Assembly (NCBI GenBank): GCA_030267565.1
Contig: BRXU01000007.1
Span: 4,464,001 to 4,528,000 of the forward strand
Reading direction: 5' to 3'
Source: Pleodorina starrii
Lineage: Eukaryota > Chlorophyta > Chlorophyceae > Chlamydomonadales > Volvocaceae
DNA: 64,000 nt
The notes beneath the pieces are model-generated. The model was not told the DNA's origin and ran no database searches. It saw only the letters and a program-made list of their open reading frames with translations. Both the position numbers and the translations under genes were made by a program. Below, piece by piece: positions 33,493 through 57,155 of this stretch; within the stretch, counting starts at the first letter, position 1; every line of letters starts with the position of its first letter.

Positions 33493-36400
33493 CTACCGCG
33501 AAGGCAGCCCCGAAACCAGCCACGACACGAAGCGCCTCCGGAGCTCCCGAGCATACGCTTGCTCAGCGTCCGAGGGGTCGCTGCTGCTGCTGCTGGTGCC
33601 ATTGCCGTTGTTGTTGCTGCTGCTGCCGTAGCTGTTTTCGTTTCCGCTGTCGGCAGCGCCGGCCCCAACGGTGCCAGACCCCGCGGTCTTGTCGGCCTCC
33701 GCAAGGCCATGCAACCGCTTCAGCAACGACTCGAAAGCGGCAGCCTCAGACACTTTGAACGTGCGCGCCTGTGGGACGCGCGAGACGGACCAGGCAGCAA
33801 AGTCAAACGACGGTTGTTGGTGTTGGTATTGGTGTGCGTTAAAGTGGGCGTTTGGGTGGATTTGAGACCTTGCGAAGCTGAGGCGCATGAGCTCACTTGG
33901 GCTGGGGCTGAGCTGCTCCACCTTGGAACGGCCGAGTACCAAGGGCCCTGTGAAGTTACACGACTAGACGCCCGACGCTGCGCCAAACCCGCACTCAACC
34001 CAAAGTCGGCACACACCTGCATGCGTGGCGTGCTGGGCCTGTCTCTCCTCCCTTCCTTTCCCTCCCCTATTGCTGCGAGCGGTTTCAAGTTTCCTTCCCT
34101 CCAACAACAGGATAGCATGCCATGTCATGTCGTGTCATTAAGGCACGCGTGTGAACGCAATGCAATGCCGCTCAGGCAGGCCTCCCTGCGCCTCCCTCAC
34201 CTGCTTTCCCGCCCCGGCCAAGAGGATGCAGGCGCACTGCAGGCATCCCGCCGAGCCGCCCGCCGCGCCGTCCACCAGCGCCGCCGCACAGTGCAGCACG
34301 ATGCGCGGTGTGAGGAGGCCGTAGCGCAACAGCCCCGACAGCAGCTGACACACGCCGCGAGCGCGAGGCAGCGCCGACGCCGCATCGGGCGCCACTGCAG
34401 GCATGTCACCCCAGGCCCGCCGCGGCGCGGCGGCGGCGGCACCGTCCGCCGCCGCCGTGGACTGACCTGGCTGATTGGACGGTGAGGGTGAGGGTGAAGG
34501 CGAGGGCGGCACCGGCAGTAGCGCCGCGAGGCAGCGCTCGAAGTGGGTCTGCGCCGACGACAGCAGCAGGCGCCGGAACGCCCGGCCTGTGTCCCCGACC
34601 GTGCCGCCCGAGGCGGCCGCCGGCGGCGCTGCAGGTCCATTACCGGCGGCAGCAGCCGAGGGCTCCGCTGCACCGTTGCAGCTGGCCGAGCCTGAGCCCG
34701 ACGTCCCCGCGCCGCTGGCCGCGCCCGGTGGCGGCGGCGGTGACGAGGCCGCGCCGGCTGCCGGCGGCGTCGCTGCGCTCATCTGCTGCAGCGCGTCAAC
34801 GCAGAGGCGCACGTAAATGTCGCAGGCGGAGAATTGCGCCTCCCACTGCTGCTGAACCAGCTCCGCCCACTCCTCATCGCTCAGTAGCGGCGGCGGTGAC
34901 GGAGGCGATGGCTGCTGCTGCTGCTGCTGCACGGACACGGGCATGGTGTTCGCCGCAGGCTCCGCAGCGACCGCGGGTGACAGCGGCCGCAGTTCCAGCC
35001 GCGCCTCGGCTCCCCAGCAGGGGCTGTGGGCATCGCCGCCCGAGGCCGCTATTGCGCTCTCCACCAACTCATCCGCCATCGCCTGGGGCCATGGTGCAGC
35101 ATGGGTGAACACCGCTGGACACGAGTGGCGACGGATGCGCAAGGGGATGAAATCCGTTGATCACCGACCGGGTGAAACGACCTGGCGGGCGACCGGTCAA
35201 CACGCCGCCGCGCACGGGCCAGCTTGCCCTATCACCACCCCTAACCGCCCTAGACCCGACCCACCTCCAGCGTCGCGGGCGAGTTCTCCACCGGCTGAGC
35301 CAGCAGCTGCGTCCGCACGTCGCTGTACGTCTCCGGAGAAAGCTCCCACAGGCCCTCCAAGTTCTGACTCACGCTGGCGGGCCGCGACAGCATGCCGCTG
35401 CTGCTGCGACTGCCGCCGCAAGGCTGCTGCCGACGCGCCAGCAGCGCAGACGCCGCGGAAGGTCCCGGCAAGCCATCGGCCTCCGACCCCGCTGGTGCCG
35501 ACCCATGGGACGTCCCAGGGCTGCTGCTCCGCCGTGCGGCCACGGCGGCGGCGCTAGGCACCGCCGCCGCCGCGCTCCCAGGCGCCGCCACGACCAGCCG
35601 GCCCGAAGACCGATAGATAGTCGTGACGCCGATGCCCTTCGCGGGTTTCGGCGACGCCACCGCCGCCGCTGTGGCCGAGTCTGAGGAAGCCGCGGAGGAG
35701 GCAGCGCTGCTGTTGAAGGCCCTTCTGGGCACGCCGACGTTGCCGTAGGCACGAGCTGGCGCCGCCGTTCCTGCGGCCGGCGGCGCCAGCCCCAGCCCCG
35801 GCACGACCCCGCCACCGTTAGCCCAGCGGCCCGCCCGGAACTCCAACAGCTGTGACAAGGCTGCCTGCACGTCCGGCGCCAGCTCCGGCACCGCCTGGGC
35901 CTTGTGCGCGGCCAGCTGGTCGTACAAACCATCCAGCACCGGACGGTATTGCTCGGCCAGGCACTCGTCCAACTGTGCCGTACAGGGTTGCGGACAGGGC
36001 GCAACCGTAAAAGGAAAGGGAGCCTCGCAGTTAATTGGCTACAGTCTGCGCTGCTGCACTGTACATTCATCCCTTGGAGCCGGATCGGATCTTAAGAGTG
36101 AGAGTCGAGACCCGCCCAGACCACCACCGCACCTGCCGCCCGGCAATCAGCAGCGCCCGCACGAGGCATTCGATTCGTTGCGGCACGTTGCTGCCGCTCA
36201 GTAACGGCCGCTCGCCGCCGGCTTCGCCGCTGGATGTGGTGGCGCCGCTGCCGCCGCCCAGGCTGCCCGAGGCCACCGTGGCGAGGCATGACAACATGAT
36301 CCTGTGGACCCCGGGGGATGGCATGGGACGAGATAAGAAGCTCCGCCACCCTAACTATCACCCTGAGGCAAGCAGAGCAGCGCTGGAGGCGAGACGTTAA

Positions 36401-37132
36401 CAGAATTGCGATCCAGCTGACGGCGCGGCGTATGTTCATTTCTGCGCAGCGAAAACGGGTGATAGATCCCCGGCCCAAGGCCTTCCAAGGAACTAGGGTC
36501 CTGGACGGCAGAGCGCAGGGACGTCGGGGCCTCACCTATCGGTGAGCAAGTGGTGCAGGTAGAGACACGCGAGGAATTGCAGGCTGCCTGATAGGCTGCT
36601 GCCGGTTGGCTTAGCAGCGTCCTCTGGTAGGGCTTCCCCCGAGAAGGCCGAGGTGCAAGCCGCTTCGAACTCGCGTTGGCAAAGATTTAAGAGAGTTTGC
36701 CGGAAGTCGATCCGTTTGGCTTTGGCGGCCGCGGTAAGCGCACCAGGCGGCTTGAATGTCGGGAGGATGGGTGTCAGGGAAAAGCACAGCGACGCGCACG
36801 GAGCCGCAAAGCGCTCCGGCTCGGTCATGGCTCGGTCAAAGATCCATCGGACGAGCAGCTGGAGTGTTCCAAGGCTTCCGGCTGGCGTGAACCCTGCAGG
36901 AAACAGTAGCAATGACAGGCCACGGCTTCATGCACCGTAAACAGCGCATAATGCTTACGTATGTCCTTTGTGACGCAAGTAACTCGCAAAATCACTCACC
37001 AACATCGCGAATTTCGAATGCAAGCCGCTTCGCCTGGAAGTGTCCAGGCCTCAACCGCTCCAAACACAAAGCTACCGCTTCTTGCTGGTTGGCTTCTGTT
37101 GTTGTCGGTAGTGATGGCGCGCTCGGCGCCAT
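33493..37132 (-). CDS. MIF4G-domain protein, eIF4G-like, probably two MIF4G domains
   Basis: HEAT-repeat scaffold of the MIF4G family (eIF4G, CBP80, UPF2 and relatives), which binds eIF4A-type helicases and other RNA factors. Seven exons: 37132-37000, 36893-36536, 36301-36133, 35972-35265, 35082-34201, 34016-33897, 33768-33493, about 881 residues. Exon 1 starts MAPSAPSLPTTTEANQQEAV and enters the domain at once: CLERLRPGHFQAKRLAFEIR, LLVRWIFDRAMTEPERFAAP, then DFRQTLLNLCQREFEAA, LQFLACLYLHHLLTDRIMLS, IECLVRALLIAGRQ and LSQLLEFRAGRWANGG, which is the usual end of the domain. A Ser/Ala/Gly linker follows, then a second set: FRRLLLSSAQTHFERCLAAL, GVCQLLSGLLRYGLLTPRIV and ACILLAGAGKQ. Exons 6 and 7 are less certain and end in a Ser/Asn-rich stretch and YARELRRRFVSWLVSGLPSR. 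No eIF4E-binding motif or MA3 domain was found. Confidence 0.75.
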
Positions 37133-38247
37133 CACTGGGCCGAGCCGGGGCGGCCAAGTTCACCCCGCCCTCTTACGCCCGGCTGACCAGAAGTTTCTGT
37201 TCAGAGAGAAACCACGTATTCCCAGGGGCGGTTGTCTGGGTGTAGCTGCGTGGCGCAGTGGATCACCCTGAAACCGCAGCGCGCAGCCCACTGCTTGAAA
37301 GCACAAATATACAGAACCCAAATGACTGTTGGCCACACGCAAACAATCAAGTCAGTGAGCGATTATTTCACTTGTCTAAGTTTTTAAAAAGGCCTGAAAA
37401 GTATCAGCGTGCTGCTTGCTTACACGACCGTCGGAATCCTCATTTGCTTGAGTGTCCAGACATATGCACAGTCTCCCTCTAGATCACACGCGGTTTGCAC
37501 TAGATTCAACTAAACGGGGGGTTGCTAATGAGCTGCCATTCTCGTCAACATCCGGATTCAGCTGCCTTCTGCCGTGTGTCGTACGTTAATCGTACACGGT
37601 CTGCCTCCCGAAGTCCCAATGCTCGCGTCCACCCTCGTATACAGGACATGGTGACGAAGTGACAAGTTGCGTGCTCTCGATAACGATGATGATGGTGCTC
37701 TCGAACTCTCCAAATGAGAATTAGCAGACTGTACGGCGTGAGTCCACTCACGCCGTACAAAAGTTAAAATCAAAGCAACGACCTGTCTCGCCACGGCATA
37801 CCACTGATCTCCACACACAGCATCAAAACTAAATCCATTTGCGGCAACCTTGGCGTGCATCGACAGCTTTAGGCTAACCTCTTCCCATGCTCTGTTTTCT
37901 TCAAAGGATTCGCTCCTAAACTATGGATTAATAGTTATCTCAACTCGGGGGCCGAGTGGCGAAATCAAAGCTATAGTGCCGAAGAAAGAACCCAGATTCC
38001 AGCCCACTTGCTTTCATCAGCTAGGTCGAGCACGACATTGCCACATCGAAGCTCGCCGATATCACGTGGGCACACATTGCTCGGCGACACACAGCCCTAC
38101 CGGCCCGGCGAGGGCTGGCATCCTTCCCCGCCGGCACGGCCATCCACCTCGCAGCTGCACAGCACGCCCGAGCGTTCCTGCGCCGGGTCACCGGGCTTCC
38201 TCCGCGCCCCTCGCCTCGCCTCGGCTGAGCTAAGTTGAAGCTCCCCC
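37133..38247. promoter_or_regulatory. Divergent promoter region between MIF4G gene and PRP2
   Basis: The two genes are head to head about 1.1 kb apart. A 28-bp hairpin with 13-bp perfect arms GTACGGCGTGAGT and a 2-nt loop is at 37731-37758. A tRNA-like A box (TGGCGCAGTGG at about 37251) has no B box after it. No other element could be named. Confidence 0.45.
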
Positions 38248-49967
<11,720 letters not shown>

Positions 49968-52917
49968 TGGACGGATGGAGGGATGGACGGATGGAGGGGT
50001 AGTTTGGAGCGGTGGCGGGAGTTTGGTGTGGTGGCGCGGGTTGTTGCGGGCCGATAGGGGCAGCGAGATGCGGGCAGACAGATGGGGGAGGGACGCGGGT
50101 GCTGGACGCGGGTGCGGGACGCGGGTGCTGTGGATTACTGCTAGACGGGGCTGTAGATTTGTGGTGCGGTAGACATGGCGGGGCATGCAGGTCCCACCAA
50201 GGTGGCTAGATGGGTGGTGGTGGTGGTTATTCACCCGAGGGGAGGGGGAGGGGGAGGGGGTTATCCACGGATCGGCCGGAGCCCGTGAATGGTAACGTAT
50301 CTGAAGCCCCCCCCGGCGGGGGCGGGGGCGCTGAAAGGGCCCGGGTGCTGCTGCACGTTGGACGTGACAGGGAAAGGGTTTGGGTCGTCCGCGGCGTTCG
50401 CCATCTGCCTGCCCCAGGGAATGGAATGGCCGTTGTGTGTGACGTGGATTTACGGTACTACCGGTAAATGGGTTACGGAAGGAGCGCGCGTGGATTGGAC
50501 AGGCGCAGCTGTGTTGGGCCGGAGAGCCCTAGGTGGTTAGGCAGGTACCGGTACGGTAGCAGGGTCACGAGGGTCACGACGCGAAGGTTGGGGAGGCTAC
50601 CGTATAGCGGACTGGTCGGGGAGCTTCACGAGCGGATTGGGCTGGCAGGCGGGAGAGAGAGAGGGGAAGAGAGGGGGGAGGGGCGAGTGTGTGCCGCTGC
50701 AGCGGCACGTTGCTGGCTTTCAGGCAGGGCAGGGGGGGGGAGGGGCAGGGCAGGCGGGCAGGCAGGGGAGGTCTGAGGGGTGGAGATGCACCGAACAAGG
50801 TCCACACATGCATAACACAGCACCTGGTTGCTGACGATCGGTCGGTGGGTGGGTGTCTCGGTGCCGGACACCCGGTTGCAAGGCACCCGGTGAGCGGTGG
50901 CTGACTTGCGCCCAGGGGGGCAGAGGCTGTCTTGCCTTGCTCGCCTTCCTCGCCGTCGTCGGGGCACAGATGCGAGCGGAGGGCAGACAGGCGGCGCCCA
51001 ACCAGGCAGCCCCAACCAGCCACGCGGATACAACGCAACGGCCACTCTTGGCCGTTGTGGGCGTGGCTGACGCTCACGTGGCAGTGGTGGCACTGGCGTA
51101 CCGTACCCTTTTTCGGTACGACACCGTTAGCTTTTCGGTTTGAATTCGTGACGGATGGTGAGAGGCCCAACGATGCGGTAACTCAAGATGGGATCGAGGT
51201 GGCAAGGACGGTAGTGGTGGTGGAGGCCGAAGGCCCACAGACCTCACGCGAGCAACGAGTATCGTAAAAGGCTGAGAATGGGATTGGTTGATTGGTTGGC
51301 TGGTCGGTTGGTTGGTTGCGGTGGTTGCAGCGTTGAACCCGCCGGCGGGGCCTCTGCAGGGCCTCAAGTCCGCGCGCAGTCGCTCAGCAGCCGCAGCTGC
51401 TCCGTTTCTGCCGAGGGCCGCAGCAACAGGGCTGGGCCTCGAGGGACAGAGCAGCACCGGTCTGGTCTGGATGGACCCTGATGGACGTCAGTGCAGCCCT
51501 GGTCGGTCGCCTCCAGTGCAGTGCACGGCCAGCCGCCAGCCCGTGGGCATTACGTTTCAGGAGTCTGGACTCTGGAGCCCAGCCACTGTGAAAACCACAA
51601 TAGGCGCTGGTGACAGCAAGCTCGGCCACCTGTGCTTTTGTCGCACCCAGCGCCGCCGCCCGGGCGAGTTCGCGCGCGAAATTCTGCACTTCTGCCGCCG
51701 GAAAGAACGGAAAAGATGCCTTGGAAGAGATGCCTTCACACTCGCGCAATGTCTGGGAATCTTGTCTCGGAAGAAGCGTCGCGAAATCTTTGAAATTTAG
51801 TCTGACGCGCGCAGGAGCCGAGAGACGGCGAGAGGAGGTCGCGCCCTTCCTTGGCAGCCCTTACACAGCGGGGCTAGGTTCCTAGGTGGGCGGGGCAACA
51901 CTGAAAGTCGAGGCGGCGCGGCGTAGGGTAGAGAGGCGGGCGGGGCTGGACAGCAGCCGGGCATTACTAAAAGTCGTAGTATTAGAGTTACTTGACCGCT
52001 GGACTGCATTTGGTACCCGGTCGAGGCGTTGGTCAAGTCGAAAGCGTATGGAGAAGCCTCTGCATAGCATAACTGGTTAATGTCAGCTTGTAACAGTTCA
52101 GGGGACGCAGGGCTTGGAGCGTCTTTGAAAATGGAGTCGTTGGGCGCAGGTGACGGATGGTGCAGTCGGGTCGGGTAGTCGGGCGGCCGCAACAGTTCAA
52201 ACGCTAAGGCCAGATGTCATGCGGAATGTATACTAATGAATTGACGCCTTGATTCATGCTTGTATGCGACATCCGAAGAGAGCTCTTGTCCGCACGATGC
52301 CGTTCGCCGCACTCGACACGGCGACGGGCGCCCGAATTGTGGAGTTTGGTATTTGATTAACTTTGACCACGTGATGCATGAATTTAACGTATGATGGTTA
52401 AATATTTAAGCAGCCAAAGCATTGGTTCATCGCTTCGAAGATGCTATCTCACACATTTTGAGGCGCCTATGTGGGGTCCAATCAAATCGACAATTGCTTT
52501 GACTGTGTATACGCATTTAAAGATCGTTTTAGCATGCATTTTTGTTGAGTTCAATTACAGCCGACCTACATAATGTGTCATCAGAATGATCCGGCGCAAC
52601 CCTTCCAAGAGACAACAGAAATTTGCTTGATTTTTGCTTGTTTATATGACAAGGACAAGAAGTCGTCCGACATATAGAAAGATGAACCGATCAGGCCCGA
52701 CAGGTTGGGCCTGTTAACCAGGCTGTGTACCTATGTACCAGTGCACCTTGTATGGGGGACACTCTCCAACACTCAGTGCGCCTTATGGTCCACCGACATA
52801 AATACAGACAAATGCACACACTTTACGCACAGCTCTGCACGTCGCGCTGTGGTGGTACTGTCGCCGGCTGCCGTAACGCCGACTTTTACGATTACCGGCA
52901 AAAGCCACACCACTAGG
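49968..52917. other. Spacer between PRP2 and wall-protein gene
   Basis: Nearly 3 kb without a confident gene. It holds the PRP2 3' untranslated region at the left and the wall-protein promoter at the right. On the minus strand around 51690-51625 an intron-flanked stretch reads EVQNFARELARAAALGATKA, and at 52192-51797 another open frame runs upstream of it. They could be exons of a small unknown gene but match nothing recognised. The right end (from about 52200) is AT-rich. Confidence 0.35.
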
Positions 52918-55900
52918 ATGCAGCGACACAATTATCAAGCGCTGATTGCGCTGAGCGCACTTGCGCTTGTGTGCGTTGTGAAGGGACACGGGTGAGCTTA
53001 TCAAGGGCGATCGACCGTCCGGCACCGACGCAAAAATGCGATTTGATGCCTTCGATTGCACGATGACTTAGCTCCAATATTCGTTTATTTGCAGAGGTGG
53101 CCTCCACGCCTGGTCGTTCCTGCCCGTGCCCACAGCAGGTGGGTGATAGGATTGTGTGACAAAGGCCGTATGTCGAAATGCACTTTTTGGGCGGGGCCCC
53201 AGCGCGAAGCGCCCAGGGGGGCCCCGCCCTGTAGGATTGCCCATGTCCGTGGGTTCTGGGTTCTGGGTTCTGGGTTCTGGGTTCTGGGTTCTGGGTTCTG
53301 GGTTCTGGGTTCTGGGTAATTGGACAAGTGCAGACTTTCGGCCAACGGAAAGGCTGCATAAGTAAAAGATTACATTCTTTATTGCACGGTAAATTTATTA
53401 TTGGAACCCAACATCGCATGAGTACAAACCAGTTTGGCAGTCTCCATGGACCGAGGCCGAGGTCAAACCATCACCTCTCGGCCTATAATTAATTCCAGAA
53501 GAGTCATCGTTCCTTAAGGTGGAATTCTGACATGACGGCGTGAAATGAATCTTCGTTTCGGCAAGCAACCAACTATGTTTGCATTGCGAACATTCTTCCC
53601 GCGACCACACCACAGCAGCTCTGCTAGCCGGTCCGATCGTCTTGACGCATATTGCTATTACAAAGGTTGCAAGGAGCAAACCATGAGGGGCAAACTGCTG
53701 GTTGTTGGACGCCAAGCCGCCGATGCACGCACGATGCAGCCCTATGCAGCGGTCTTCTGCGGGCCGCCCAACAAGTCCAGTCGGCAACCTAGGGGATGGA
53801 CTTCTACATTCCCTGTCCTAATGTTATAGCAGTCAAGCCTCCTCTACGGCGAATACCTCAGTAGCGAAGCCTGTGCACTCTCGTCGGCAATTGCACGTCG
53901 TCGCTACCCTCGCAAACAGTTCCGCTGTCCTTCTATTGGCAAGTCAGCCTGCGTGATGTGTAAATGATACACTCCATGTCTACTGTCAAGTAACTTCAGC
54001 CAATGCGCTGGCCGGAAGAGTTACACAGTGCCGAGACGGCGCGCGATGCTAAACATGGGTCGGATTGCTGAAGCCGAAGGCATTTCAGATATAAAGCTCT
54101 GGCTGCCTATCAGCAGGAATGTCGATGCGACACTCTCACAGTTGACGCCCTCGCCGCTCGCTTTGGAAATGCCGTATTTCGATCGATGCGCACATGCGCT
54201 CATGCACCCGACGGGATGACGCGCTTCGCGCGGCGCCGGCAGGCCTTGATAACGACTCGGCTAGCAGGCATTTCGGGAAAAAGCTCTGGCTGTCTATCAG
54301 CAGGAATGTCGACACTCTCACATTTCACGCCCTCGCCGCCCTAGCACTCAACTTAACCCGTACGGATTTAGTGGGGCCCCGCCCTTTTTCCGGCTTCAAG
54401 GAAGCCGACACCAACCCCTTGTCCCGATCGCCTTACTCGCTGCGGTCTAGGTCTTGGGTAATATTTTATTGCGCTTGGTTATGGAAATTAATCTTTTCTG
54501 GGGTTACGGGCTGTCAGCATAACATCCCGCCGACGACATTTTGTCGGTGGTGAAGTGTGTTTGTGCGGCTTTGTTGTTGTGTGATTGTAACAGCGGGCTC
54601 GAGACTCCGGAAGGGTAGAGCCAGGGGGCCAGCTGGACCTGCACTGTAGGGGAAGCGTCGAAGCGACCAGGACAAAGGCAAGCCCAACCACAGACCAGAC
54701 AGCACGAGCCAACCAGGAACAGGAACGAGCGAACCCGGTGTGGGGGAAGGAACAAGGACACACCTCCAACGCGGGAAATCGCCATGGGGCTCCCAATGGG
54801 CGACGTGTCTTACCGGACCTGTCACAGCTCACGGGTCGAAAGCGACTCTGTTAAACGCCCTCCCTTCCTGCCCCGCGCGTTCATCCTTCTGTAGGCAAGG
54901 AATTCATCCGCTATGAGGCCGCGACTTGCTCCTCTTGGGCGCCCATCGACCCCTCCCTCGGCTACCTGGGCGCCCTGCCCGTGTTCCCGGCCGCCGCCTC
55001 CAGCCTCGAAGTCAGCGGCTCCGCCTCCATCTTCTACTTCCTGGACGGCAACTGCACCGACCGCGCCACCACCTCCATCGACATCAACGTCAACCTGACC
55101 CTCAACGGGGAGCCGTACGCATCCCGCGCGGTGAGAGGACTGAGGAGGAGATAAGATAACCTCCGGTGCACGCCCCAGGCAACGAGCACTCATCCGCTCA
55201 GCTAAAGCTCTAAATCACTCCTCGGCCTGTTGTTGCAAAAATAATCGAGCGTCATGCAGTGACCCTCTGAGGAGGCGCAGGCTGAACAGAATGCAACTCG
55301 GTTAGAACTTCGAAGGCAGCTTCTCGAAAGCCAAGATGTGTTGGGACCCTGTAGCCACGAACACCGCGTGTATAAACACTGCCTCTTCCAGCCCCCGCTT
55401 AACTTCCCTCATGCTGCCTGTCTGCCGCACAGATGAATGGCTACGGCTTCACCGGCAACTGCAGCAACCCCACCGACCTTTACCGCCACAACGTCACGCT
55501 GGGGGACAACCGCTTCAACTTGGTGTGGTTCCGTGCCAAGGAGAACGCCGCAAGCACCACTGAGGAGGGAAACCTGTGGGGCTCTGCGCCCAACGTGATG
55601 ATCAGCCGCGCCCCCCCCGCCGCGGACGCCGTGCGTTCCCTGGTCCTGTTCCCGTCGCCCGCCGATAGTAAGTACCGTACCGCCCCAGGTGTCAAACACC
55701 CGAGTGCTTCCGCCCTTTCCGCACTGCAGCGGCTCCCCGCTAAGCCTCTGCCCCCCTCATCGGCAAGCCCACGCTGTGGTGCGTCGCCACACATTCGCAG
55801 CCGCTTTCTCCTGTGTCGTACACGCATCACGGTGACGATATTGCCTCGCCGCTGCCGCCCCCGTCTGCTCCTGTGCGCAGGCAACCCCATCTGCTGCAAC

Positions 55901-56167
55901 CTGGTGTACGCGCCGCCGCCGCCGGCGGACTTCCGCAGCCAGGGCTCCTTCTGCCGAACGCCCGCGCCGCCGCCGCCGTCGCCGCCGTCGCCGTCGCCCT
56001 CCACCCCAGCGTCTCCCAGCCCCATGCCGCCCAGCCCCAGGTCCCCAGCCCGCAGGCCGCCGTCTCCCCGGCCGCAAAGCCCCAGGAGCATCAGCCCCAA
56101 GCCGAGCCCGAGGCCCAGTCCCAAGACCCCGAGCCCCAAGCCTAAGCCCAGCCCGAAGAAGAACTAA
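52918..56167 (+). CDS. Secreted Ser/Pro-rich (hydroxyproline-rich) cell-wall glycoprotein
   Basis: Five exons: 52918-52991, 53095-53138, 54895-55130, 55433-55667, 55881-56167, about 291 residues, all GT..AG and in phase. Exon 1 encodes a signal peptide, MQRHNYQALIALSALALVCV. A globular part of about 185 residues follows, with several cysteines and N-glycosylation sequons (NCTD, NLTL, NVTL) and blocks such as SGSASIFYFLDGNCTDRAT and GYGFTGNCSNPTDLYRHNV. From TPAPPPPSPPSPSPS onward the tail is about 75 residues of SP, SPK and SPR repeats ending KPSPKKN. Such prolines are hydroxylated and glycosylated in volvocine wall proteins. The tail places it with algal HRGPs such as pherophorins, but the globular part does not show a pherophorin domain I can recognise. 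It is likely exported to the wall or matrix. Intron 2 (53139-54894) contains a 1.24-kb transposable element, explaining its size. Confidence 0.82.
53184..54423 (+). mobile_element. Non-autonomous Helitron2-like element, copy A
   Basis: 1240-bp element in intron 2 of the wall-protein gene. The left end is TTTTTGGGCGGGGCCCC inside a strong hairpin (53189-53229). The same sequence, inverted, is internal on the right at about 54373-54389, and is followed by a second hairpin (CGGCTTC-AAG-GAAGCCG) and the end CCAACCCCTTGTC. Nine perfect GGGTTCT units lie at 53251-53313. No transposase or helicase is encoded; a minus-strand frame at 53787-53398 is identical in translation to one in copy B. Internal short repeats around 54110-54320 (GAAATGC..GTCGACACTC type) also occur. 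Boundaries come from comparison with copy B. The Helitron2 label rests on end architecture only. Confidence 0.8.
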
Positions 56168-56401
56168 GCAGGAATTGCTCGTCACCGCGAGGATGTGAAC
56201 CCGGCTGTTACGTTGGGATGACAATGCGGATCCGATCAGGGTTGTGACGAAGCCGCTGCCCCCGCGCGAACCTCCGGGCTGCTGGATGTTTTCTCGTTAT
56301 GCTTGTTATACTACAAAAAGTATTTCTTTGTCGTGCAGCGTGCGTCCGCGATTTTCTTTCGTGAACAACCCCGAACTCGCACCCGCGCTCCAGTAAAGCA
56401 G

Positions 56402-57155
56402 CGGCCCGGGATCGTGGCTCAGGACATGTCCCGAACAATGACAGACCCCTCTGGCTCGGCACAGGACACGTCCCGAGTCGGGACATGTCCTGAGCCACGA
56501 TCCGGGGCCGCCCCAGCGCAAGCCCGTATCTCAATGCATGATGATTGTTGTATAACTTTGTAATGTTGGATCGTTTTGACGACTCGCCATTCAGGGGCAC
56601 ACCGTGGGACCGGGTCCCATGCTCCGACCCAATATCCCAATGCAAATGTATTATTTAATAAATTACTTAATGTCCGATGGGTTTGGCTACTCGCCACGAA
56701 GCGGTACACTGCGGGAGCGGGAGCCACGATTCGTGGCTAGGGACATGTACATGGTTGGCAGGGGCTCGGGGCCTGAGATTGGTGGCAGGGGCTCGGGGAC
56801 CGGAGATCGGTGGCAGGGGCTCGTGGTTGGAGATGGGAGAGGAAGAGGCTTGGGGTTGGAGATGGGCGGAAGGTGCATCGGGCCTGAGATGGGTTGCAGG
56901 GGCTCGGAGCCGGAGATCGGTGGCACGGGCTCGGAGTGAGCCAAGCCCCATCCGGTGTGCTCCTGAATGGCGAGTCGTCAAAACGATCCAACATTACAAC
57001 GGAAAGTTATAAAACAATCATCATGCATTAAGATATGGGCTTGCGCTGGGGCGGCCCCGGATCGTGGCTCAGGACATGTCCCGACTCGGGACATTTCCTG
57101 AGCCAGAGGGGTCTGTCATTGTTCGGGACATGTCCTGAGCCACAATCCGGGGCCG
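56402..57155. mobile_element. Fold-back element with 205-bp inverted arms
   Basis: Arms 56402-56606 and 56950-57155 are inverted copies of each other, beginning CGGCCCGGGATCGTGGCTC and its CGGCCCCGGATTGTGGCTC partner. Each arm contains a shorter palindrome built on GGCTCAGGACATGTCC. The centre (56757-56940) is a degenerate minisatellite of 27-28 bp, GGCAGGGGCTCGGGG plus CTGAGATTGGT, about six copies. No coding capacity. It starts about 235 bp after the wall-protein stop codon and may contribute that gene's 3' end (a TGTAA lies at 56560). Confidence 0.85.

Noticed and set aside
53251..53313. Interstitial telomere
   Set aside because: The unit is GGGTTCT, not the TTTAGGG or TTTTAGGG of plants and green algae, and it is an internal part of a transposable element present in both copies.
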